Assembly: GCF_001306455.1 (NCBI RefSeq) | Contig: NZ_LGTQ01000005.1 | Coordinates: 372,001 to 436,000, forward strand | Direction: 5' to 3' | DNA length: 64,000 nucleotides | Source of the DNA: Jiulongibacter sediminis | Lineage (GTDB): Bacteria; Bacteroidota; Bacteroidia; Cytophagales; Spirosomataceae | Part shown: in pieces, positions 8,899 to 15,392 of the stretch | Position numbering within the stretch: position 1 is the first letter of the stretch | Layout of the letters: each line of letters opens with the position of its first letter | Notes under the pieces: generated by a model | What the model was told of the DNA's origin: nothing | Database searches by the model: none | What the model saw: only the letters and a program-made list of their open reading frames with translations | Made by a program: the position numbers and the translations under genes

Positions 8899-10344
8899 TC
8901 ACATCGCACTCTTAATCTCCTTCACCTTCTTCGCTTCAGGCATTTCTTTATAGTAGGCATCCAATGGGAAACAACCAGAAATCATGGCGTTTCGAGGTCC
9001 GGTGGTACAATCAGAGAAGGTTCGGCAGATCTTGGTTCTTTTTACCACTTCACCGTTCAACATGTCGGCCGGCATTTCCGGGTAACTCAAAACCATGCGT
9101 CCAAAACCGATCATGTCCGCTTTTTTTTCTTCCAATACCGCCTGAGCCACATTAGGCAGCCATTCCTGAAGGTAGGAGTAGGCCGAGCCAATAATCACCA
9201 TTTCAGGAAATTGCTCTTTGATCTGAGCCGTCACTTTAATCTGACGAGCAACACCAAGGAAAGGATCCTCCGGTGGCAAATAACCATCAGAGGGAGGGAA
9301 GAGGGCAGGTCTGATGATATGAGGGTTATAATAAGGGCTTCCGCCGGTCACACAAATCAATTCGATACCCAGGCTCTGAGCCAGGCTGATGAATTCAAAG
9401 GTTTCATTCAGGTCTTCTGAAAGACCATCTTTTGCTCCACCGAAAGCATAGTTGTATTCTCCGCTGGTTGATGGTTCACCCATGCCTTCTTCGTCCGGCT
9501 TAAACGGCATCCAGTCAAATGCACTCAGGCGAATTCCCATTTGCAATCCGGGAGCGGCCTCTTTGATACCCGCCACGATGTCTCTTAAAAAACGAGTTCT
9601 GTTTTCAAAACTTCCACCGTATTTGCCTGGCCGGTCAAAAGACGAAAGGAATTCATGACCCAGGTACCCATGGCAATGTTTGATATCTACAAAATCAAAA
9701 CCAGCCTTTTGTACCAGTACCGCGGCTTTGATATAGTCCTGAATCAGATTATCGATGTATTCATCAGTCAAAATTGGATAGTCTTCGCCAAGACCCTGTT
9801 TATCATTTAGAACAGGATGGTAATAAAGGATTTTTGGCTCCATTTTATCCTGACGAAAGGGCTTACAGAAACGTCCGGAGTGCGTGAGCTGAAGACCAAC
9901 CATAAAATCATTAGTGTTGCCAAACTGAGCTTCATGTTCAGTGTGAAGCATATCATGAAGCTCCACAAAATCCTGAAAATTGGCCTCATTGATCATGAGC
10001 TGATTGGGATTCGCCCGTCCTTCAGGGTTAACGGCTACCGCTTCGCAGCCGAATAACAACTTGGCTCCACTGATCGCAAAATGCTTCCAGCGTCTTTTGG
10101 TATGTGCACTCGGTTTACCGTCAGTTGTGCCGTCCCAGCCTTCCATTGGCAGGATACATAAGCTGTTTCCTATTTCTGATCCCGATTTGAGCTTGATTTT
10201 TTTAGCAAAAACAGAATCTGGTCCTGATCCCACTTCTGATCGGAAAGGCAATTCGGCACCAATGGATTCTAAATGTTCCAGAAGTTGCTCGTCAGTCTTA
10301 AGTTGGGCTACCCGGGTATATTTTGGTTTATTTTTTTTACTCAT
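8899..10344 (-). CDS. Old yellow enzyme-like NADH:flavin oxidoreductase
   Basis: A 481-residue FMN-dependent oxidoreductase of the OYE family (TIM barrel). Supporting motifs: VGLQLTHSGR (149-158), FDFVDIKHCHGYLGHEFLS (217-235) where His223 and His225 fit the substrate-binding pair, and GFGRMVLSYPE near the C-terminus. The tail has Cys residues in CRTFSDCTTGPRNAMISGC, a spacing reminiscent of, but not matching, the FeS ligands of 2,4-dienoyl-CoA reductase-type proteins. It is longer than simple OYEs (about 360 residues) but lacks their second NAD(P)H domain. The start overlaps the stop of the GH88-like gene by 4 bases, so the two are translationally coupled. Likely substrate unknown; a sugar-derived enone is one possibility. 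Confidence 0.85.
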   Translation of the reverse strand: MSKKNKPKYTRVAQLKTDEQLLEHLESIGAELPFRSEVGSGPDSVFAKKIKLKSGSEIGNSLCILPMEGWDGTTDGKPSAHTKRRWKHFAISGAKLLFGCEAVAVNPEGRANPNQLMINEANFQDFVELHDMLHTEHEAQFGNTNDFMVGLQLTHSGRFCKPFRQDKMEPKILYYHPVLNDKQGLGEDYPILTDEYIDNLIQDYIKAAVLVQKAGFDFVDIKHCHGYLGHEFLSSFDRPGKYGGSFENRTRFLRDIVAGIKEAAPGLQMGIRLSAFDWMPFKPDEEGMGEPSTSGEYNYAFGGAKDGLSEDLNETFEFISLAQSLGIELICVTGGSPYYNPHIIRPALFPPSDGYLPPEDPFLGVARQIKVTAQIKEQFPEMVIIGSAYSYLQEWLPNVAQAVLEEKKADMIGFGRMVLSYPEMPADMLNGEVVKRTKICRTFSDCTTGPRNAMISGCFPLDAYYKEMPEAKKVKEIKSAM

Positions 10345-11714
10345 CGGTTTCGGTATTGGTCAAGGCAGTTATAAAAAGCATAATCAGGTTTGTTTTCGAT
10401 CATCCGACCCACTTGAATGGCCAGTTCACGTATATGGTAGTCGCCCCACATGCTGCTTTCATGGCAGGCGATTTTCTGTCCTTCCGGAATATTGTCCCAG
10501 CCGTTCGGCTGATGATAAATGCTGTGCAGCAAAATACCCTGATGATGATCTTCGGTAGAGAGATAGGGCTCTTGAAGCAGACTTTCCGTGGTGGTCAGTC
10601 CGGCTTTTATATAGTTGTCATCATTCAGATACTTTCCTAAGCGAATCAAACCCTGGGCTGCAATCGCGGCCGCTGTGCTGTCAACGGGCTCAAAATCATT
10701 ATAAGGATCGGCTTTGACCTGGGTATAATCACCCAGCTTGTGGATGTTTGGTGCCCCGGTATCCCAGTAGGTTATGCCATCAAGAGCCGTATTCTCAATG
10801 AAGAAATCACAAGTGGCTTTCGCTCCCTTTTTAAGGATTTCAATCAATTCTTTTTTGGAAATCAAGCCTTCAAATTCACTTTTGGGCAATAGGCTCATTA
10901 ATTCCAATTCCTCGGCAAATCCGCAAATGGCCCAGGCCAAACCGCGTGTCCAGGTGGTAAAGCCGCTGAAACCTTGCTGGGCATTAGGAGCCCTGAAGTT
11001 TCCGTCGTTGGTATTGAAAATGCATTCATGAGCGGTGCGGCCCCAAACATCGTAAGAGTCTCGGCCTTCGCCATAGTATACATTATATTTTGCGGTGGAT
11101 AGTATATGTTTGATGCCTCTTTCCAGCAGGTTGATGCTGACATCATTCTCCCCCTTCAATTTATGACCCATCAGATGGCTAAGCATCAGAATCCTCACCG
11201 AACGAATGGTGTCTACAAACAAAGAATGAGGCCCATTGAAGGAGTAGATGTAACCGCCATCCACCGTTTTTGTCCAGCGGGAGGCCTGCACAGCTCCACT
11301 GTTTTTAATGGCCAGTTCATAGAAGTTTTGCTCCCAGTCGTTCTGCGGAATCAGGCTTTCTTTCATAAAACGTAGAAGGTTTCCGTAGGTGCTGATGTTA
11401 TTAAAACCGTGATCGTGAACCCCAATATGGGTCAGATGCGGAGCCATTTTCTCCAGGGTATTTTTCCGGCCGATGTTGAGAAACTCCTCGTCGCCCGTGG
11501 CCTCAAATTGTAAAAGAGCGGAGCCATATTGAAACCCCTCGGTCCATTCGGTCCATCCCCGTGAGCTGTATTTCCCGTTCACCGTAAAAACCGGTGCTCC
11601 CTTTGAGGAGTCATATTCCTGTTCAATTGATTTGATTTTTTGACCTGACAAGGTCCAGAAGTCCACCAATAGACCTTTTAAGTCTTGCGGAGCAATGTCT
11701 TTTTTGACCTGCAT
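10341..11714 (-). CDS. GH88-like (unsaturated glucuronyl) hydrolase family protein
   Basis: A 457-residue protein with the (alpha/alpha)6-barrel pattern of the GH88/GH105 group, which hydrolyse unsaturated uronyl residues left by lyases. Seen are the repeated helical hairpins typical of the fold, WTEGFQYGSALLQF (57-70), GVHDHGFNNISTYG (98-111), FTTWTRGLAWAICGFAEE and a late CHESSMWGDYHIRE. No signal peptide, so it should act on imported oligosaccharides in the cytoplasm. It heads a minus-strand set with the OYE-like and SDR genes. The family call is by pattern; activity might have drifted from uronic acids, given the redox partners. Confidence 0.72.
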   Translation of the reverse strand: MQVKKDIAPQDLKGLLVDFWTLSGQKIKSIEQEYDSSKGAPVFTVNGKYSSRGWTEWTEGFQYGSALLQFEATGDEEFLNIGRKNTLEKMAPHLTHIGVHDHGFNNISTYGNLLRFMKESLIPQNDWEQNFYELAIKNSGAVQASRWTKTVDGGYIYSFNGPHSLFVDTIRSVRILMLSHLMGHKLKGENDVSINLLERGIKHILSTAKYNVYYGEGRDSYDVWGRTAHECIFNTNDGNFRAPNAQQGFSGFTTWTRGLAWAICGFAEELELMSLLPKSEFEGLISKKELIEILKKGAKATCDFFIENTALDGITYWDTGAPNIHKLGDYTQVKADPYNDFEPVDSTAAAIAAQGLIRLGKYLNDDNYIKAGLTTTESLLQEPYLSTEDHHQGILLHSIYHQPNGWDNIPEGQKIACHESSMWGDYHIRELAIQVGRMIENKPDYAFYNCLDQYRNR

Positions 11715-11733
11715 TTAATTCAATAGAGTTTGG

Positions 11734-11762
11734 TTGAGCTCAATGAACGAAATCAATCGTTC
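11734..11762. promoter_or_regulatory. Paired palindromes upstream of the GH88-like operon
   Basis: Two adjacent symmetric sequences lie 20-48 bases upstream of the GH88-like ATG: the perfect 10-base palindrome TTGAGCTCAA (11734-11743) and the inverted repeat GAACGA-AATCAA-TCGTTC (11745-11762). Their position suits an operator for a sugar-responsive regulator. No regulator gene lies next to them. Confidence 0.4.
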
Positions 11763-11828
11763 GTGATTAAATGCGAAGTAATACAATATTGCCCTAAATG
11801 GTGTCCTTTGCCGTCATTAATTTACCAT

Positions 11829-12338
11829 TTAATCCGGTTTTTTTGCCGCGATGACTTCGATCTCAATGAATTTGTGGGGGTTCACCAAAGTGGCTACTCC
11901 AACGGTGGCCCGAACGGGCTTTGAAGGATTTTCCTCGTTGCCGAAATACTGTTTATAAGCATTATTCCAACCTACAAAATCATATTGACCACTTTGGGTG
12001 TCTGGTGCTACAAAAACGTGCATAGAGAACACATTAGTCAACGAATAGCCACTTTCAGCTAAAGTGGTTTTGATTTTTTCCAGAATATTCAGGGCCTGCG
12101 TTTCAGTATTTCCGTATTTGGCATAATTGCCATCTTCCAATGTCGGATCCAGAGCACCGGCCGTGAAACCGCTGGTATAAAAAACAGCATAGTCAGATGG
12201 CACTGAAGCCGTTGACGAGATAATGGATTTTGGATTCCCTTTTAACTCGAGTTCCTGGGCCTGGCTATGGAATGAGATTGTGAAGGTGTTAACTAATAGA
12301 ATGCTGTATATTTGAATTTTAGCAATATTAAATTTCAT
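11829..12338 (-). CDS. Exported RidA/YjgF-family protein
   Basis: A 169-residue RidA-family protein; this family hydrolyses reactive enamine/imine intermediates made by amino-acid-degrading enzymes. The core starts near residue 38 and shows FYTSGFTAGALDP, the KIKTTLAESGYSLTNVFSMHVFV segment, and PVRATVGVATL with the catalytic Arg143, followed by IEIEVIA with Glu159/Glu161. Unusually it has an N-terminal signal peptide (cleavage near SQAQ, residue 28), so it should act outside the cytoplasm. It diverges from an exported D-amino-acid-oxidase-like gene 114 bases away, whose product would be an imine, exactly a RidA substrate. Function by family is solid; the pairing is inference. Confidence 0.88.
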   Translation of the reverse strand: MKFNIAKIQIYSILLVNTFTISFHSQAQELELKGNPKSIISSTASVPSDYAVFYTSGFTAGALDPTLEDGNYAKYGNTETQALNILEKIKTTLAESGYSLTNVFSMHVFVAPDTQSGQYDFVGWNNAYKQYFGNEENPSKPVRATVGVATLVNPHKFIEIEVIAAKKPD

Positions 12339-12452
12339 CTTTTTTTGATTAATGTTTATGAATAAACTGAATGTTTAAATTTATGCAAAATAAGATTTCT
12401 TGATTACCGACCGCTCCGGATTTCTTTCAAAAAATTTAAACATTGAATTCAA

Positions 12453-13604
12453 ATGAACAGAAGAAATTTCTTTCTGAAAGCGGGTGTGGTCGGAGCTTTG
12501 GCAGCGACCGAGGGTCTTCAAAGTTGTGTGACCGGGCCGAAACTATACGGGGACAAAAGTTTTTATATCAATAGGGGTTTTACCGCCATTCCCAAACTTA
12601 AACTTTCCTCTGACCGCATTATTAAAGAAACTGTGGGGCTCAGGCCTTTCCGAATCTCAGGCCCTCGAATGGAAAAAGAAATGCTTGGCTCTAAAACCAT
12701 CGTTCATAATTATGGTCACGGTGGCAGTGGCTGGTCGCTCTCCTGGGGTACCGGAAATCAGGCTCGCGAACTGGTGAAAACCACTCCATACAAAGAAGTC
12801 GCTCTGCTGGGTTGTGGTACGGTTGGCATCGCTACAGCCACATTATTGCAGGAAAGTGGCTTCAAGGTCACCATTTATACCAAGGATGTACCACCCAATG
12901 TGACCTCTAATCTGGCCACTGGTACATGGTCGCCCTCCTCCAGAGTTTGCGACCGCGAAAGTGCCACGCCTGAGTTTGAAGCACGCTGGCAGGATGCCAC
13001 ACGTTTTTCTTTCAGAAGAATGCAGATGATGCTGGGCATGAATGATATTGTGGCCTGGGGCGATGAATACCAGGTAAGAAAAAATGCCCCTTCAGGCACC
13101 CGACGAGCGGGAGGCTCTGAAGTCTTCCATCTGAAAGGTCTGGCACCGGAATGGCGGGAACTTGGCAAAAAAGATCACCCTTTCAATGCCGATTATGTGA
13201 GACGCCGGAGCAATATGATTTTCAACATTCCGAGTTACCTCAATTTTCACCTGAACAACTTCATGATCCGTGGCGGAAAGGTGGAAATCAAAGAAATCAA
13301 AACCCCGGAAGACATTGATGCTCTGGAGCAAAAGGTAGTGGTTAACTGCATGGGGCTCGGAGCCGGACAGGTGTTCAATGATAAAGAAGTGTTTCCCATC
13401 TCAGGTCAGCTGGCCTGTCTTGTACCACAGACAGAAGTCAATTACAAACTCGCCACCGACGGAGCTTACTTTATCACCCGAAAAGATGGTATCTACCTGG
13501 GCGGCACCGGCAAAGAAAACAGCTGGGATACCAATCCCGACCGGGCCGAAACGGAGAAGTGGGTGAGTATTTTATCGGATTTGATGAAGGAGATGAAGGG
13601 GTAG
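12453..13604 (+). CDS. Exported D-amino-acid-oxidase-like flavoprotein, circularly permuted
   Basis: A 383-residue FAD oxidoreductase of the D-amino-acid oxidase (DAO) type. The N-terminus, RRNFFLK then GLQSC (Cys25), looks like a Tat signal with a lipobox, fitting export of a folded, FAD-loaded protein. The block order is abnormal. In ordinary DAAO the GLRPxR, RLExE and HNYGHGGxGxxLSWG segment is C-terminal; here it is at residues 61-99 (VGLRPFR with Arg64, PRMEKEMLG, HNYGHGGSGWSLSWG), before the Rossmann motif LLGCGTVGIATA (118-129). The protein then ends after the GGT...WDT block (350-360) that normally precedes that segment. All the main conserved blocks are present, so it is probably active. 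It diverges from an exported RidA gene. Confidence 0.85.
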   Translation: MNRRNFFLKAGVVGALAATEGLQSCVTGPKLYGDKSFYINRGFTAIPKLKLSSDRIIKETVGLRPFRISGPRMEKEMLGSKTIVHNYGHGGSGWSLSWGTGNQARELVKTTPYKEVALLGCGTVGIATATLLQESGFKVTIYTKDVPPNVTSNLATGTWSPSSRVCDRESATPEFEARWQDATRFSFRRMQMMLGMNDIVAWGDEYQVRKNAPSGTRRAGGSEVFHLKGLAPEWRELGKKDHPFNADYVRRRSNMIFNIPSYLNFHLNNFMIRGGKVEIKEIKTPEDIDALEQKVVVNCMGLGAGQVFNDKEVFPISGQLACLVPQTEVNYKLATDGAYFITRKDGIYLGGTGKENSWDTNPDRAETEKWVSILSDLMKEMKG

Positions 13605-14020
13605 TTTTAAAGACTCAAGATTTAAGGCGGAAGACTAATATCTTTCGTCTTTTGAATGAATTCTTGCTTCGAATAGCTTTATGGACTTTGAGGAATATGT
13701 TTCAAGGTACTTCGACCTAGTTGTCTTTGGTGCAATAAATTCAATATCGGGCAGAAGACAGAGTGACACCTACCTCGAAGTCTAAAAGACTTCAAGGAGC
13801 AGAGATACTACAAAGGAAGACACAAGATCATTAAAAGTCTTGCGTCATAAATCTTCATCTTAAGTCTTCAAAAAGACTGACGACTCATATTTATATGCTA
13901 AACTTATAAATTTCCAGCTTCGTTGAAGTTTAAGAATCTTCAGGCTACTGGATTAAAGCTTACTTTCAAAACATTTTTCAAGAATAGTTCGTAGTCTTCA
14001 ATCAATCCCTAATTGTTCAT
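13605..14020. repeat. 416-base gap rich in AGACTT hairpins
   Basis: No credible gene. The sequence is dominated by AAGAC/GTCTT words in both orientations, near 13610-13660, 13745-13840 and 13845-13885. Two perfect small hairpins are visible: GAAGTCT-AAA-AGACTTC (13777-13793) and AGTCTT-CAAA-AAGACT (13863-13878). They lie between the convergent ends of the DAAO-like gene and a lipoprotein gene, where transcript ends are expected. The same repeat type recurs in other gaps of the window. Confidence 0.6.
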
Positions 14021-15031
14021 TTACAATATCTTACATGAAAATTGTCTTATGTAAGAAAACTGAGGTTGATTGACGTTGTTATAAAAAATATATTCCAATT
14101 GATTTCCTTTCTGGTCAAAGTATGCTGAAGTCAAAACACTATTTGAACCATTTCTGAAGGAATACGTTTTCCTATGACTCAGCCCCCCGTTGGAGAAATA
14201 TTCAAATTCTTGGTATAACCTGTAATTCTGATCATCGTTTGAAAGATCAGTGCTGGTCAAGAATCCATTGCTATAATTATATGTGTAGTAGTCATTAACT
14301 CCATTTGATTGAAACCGGATCTCCTTAATTTTTAGACCCTCTGAATTATATTCAAAATGACGAAAAGGAGCATCGTTATTCATTATGGAAATAAGCTGAG
14401 TAAGAGAGTCATATTTATACACTAAAATATCGGTAACATTGGTCGGAGGAATGAACCATATTTCTTTTAAGAGATTTTGATTGTCATCATATTCAAGGGT
14501 TCTGCGTTGGGTCAGTTGGTCGTTGGTAAGCATTTCTTTCTTTAAGATATTCCCAGCCTCGTTATACTCATTCCGGGTAGTGCTCTTCTGATTGTTTCTG
14601 ACCAATTCAAGTAAGGTCTGATTTCCCGACTCATCATACTCAGCCAATGAAGACTCAGAAGTGAAGTAATTAATGACCAAACTTCTTCGAACTTGGCCAT
14701 TTTTATGATAGTTATACTCCGTAAGTGACCTATTTCTGCCGTCTTCTACTTCTAAAATTGAATTGAGTTGGTCACCAGAATAGTCTTTGAAATAAACTCT
14801 TTGATAAGTAATACCGTTCTGATAAAAAATTGTTGAATCCAAGTTAAGAAGGTCATCATAAAAGTTAATTTCAGAGCTAGATAAAGTTTCATAATCATAA
14901 AGCTCGGATTTTAGAATTACACACTTTTCCAGTAGCTCCTGCTGAGAGGGCTTGACCTTATCATCAGTTTGACATGAGATTACAAATATTAAGGAAAGTA
15001 AAACGCTTAGTTTTGTTGTGATTGAGGACAT
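14021..15031 (-). CDS. Lipoprotein with YD/YwqK-like repeats
   Basis: A 336-residue predicted lipoprotein: a hydrophobic N-terminus ends in FVISC (Cys20). The body is built of short repeats of the type EYDESGNQTLLELV, EYNEAGNILKKEML and EYDDNQNLLKEIWF, spaced about 20-40 residues, which resemble the YD/RHS-like and YwqK-type beta-strand repeats of many Bacteroidota surface proteins. No catalytic motif is seen. Function unknown; probably a cell-envelope protein. It stands alone between two repeat-containing gaps. Confidence 0.7.
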   Translation of the reverse strand: MSSITTKLSVLLSLIFVISCQTDDKVKPSQQELLEKCVILKSELYDYETLSSSEINFYDDLLNLDSTIFYQNGITYQRVYFKDYSGDQLNSILEVEDGRNRSLTEYNYHKNGQVRRSLVINYFTSESSLAEYDESGNQTLLELVRNNQKSTTRNEYNEAGNILKKEMLTNDQLTQRRTLEYDDNQNLLKEIWFIPPTNVTDILVYKYDSLTQLISIMNNDAPFRHFEYNSEGLKIKEIRFQSNGVNDYYTYNYSNGFLTSTDLSNDDQNYRLYQEFEYFSNGGLSHRKTYSFRNGSNSVLTSAYFDQKGNQLEYIFYNNVNQPQFSYIRQFSCKIL

Positions 15032-15191
15032 ATATTAGAGGGTTATAAGTTGGGATTTATTCTTGGCATTCCAAGAAAGTTTATTTCCTTTTTTTGAGGC
15101 AAAGTTATTTATCATTTTATAGAATTAAGACTACAAAAACTAATCCATTAAAAGGGAAAACTATCGGCTCGCTTACATATTTCAGTCCATA

Positions 15192-15268
15192 TATACCCCC
15201 CAGGAAGTATTCAACCGTCAAATTATCAATGAAATAGACACCTCGACCAGTAGATTGCATTCTGGTTC
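15192..15268 (-). pseudogene. Decayed duplicate of the carB 3' end
   Basis: Within the 361-base gap 15032-15392, the minus strand of 15192-15260 reads MQSTGRGVYFIDNLTVEYFL, matching the end of CarB (MKSTGEGIYFIDNLKDEYFL). By hand about three quarters of 69 aligned bases agree, many differences being at third codon positions, and the similarity extends a few bases further with a one-base indel. There is no reading frame for the rest of CarB, so this is a remnant of a duplicated or displaced carB end lying about 130 bases beyond the intact gene. The remaining gap holds repeat sequence and the carB terminator. Confidence 0.75.
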
Positions 15269-15333
15269 ATAACTTAACAGAGTCTCCGTCATGGACTCAG
15301 CGGACATAAATTAAATTCAATAAAAGGTATAAA

Positions 15334-15367
15334 AAAAGACGCAAGACCAGCCAGTCTTACGTCTTTT
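15334..15367 (-). terminator. carB terminator hairpin
   Basis: Arms AAAAGACGCAAGAC (15334-15347) and GTCTTACGTCTTTT (15354-15367) pair over 14 bases with one mismatch or wobble around a 6-base loop. On the minus strand it follows carB by about 25 bases and ends in a T run. It is built from the same AAGAC words as the dispersed repeat. Confidence 0.7.
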
Positions 15368-15392
15368 ATCTTAAATCTTATGTCTTTCGAGC

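Noticed and set aside
10004-10558. 184-residue open frame on the plus strand
   Set aside because: It runs opposite the OYE-like and GH88-like genes, which are well supported and overlap each other by 4 bases.
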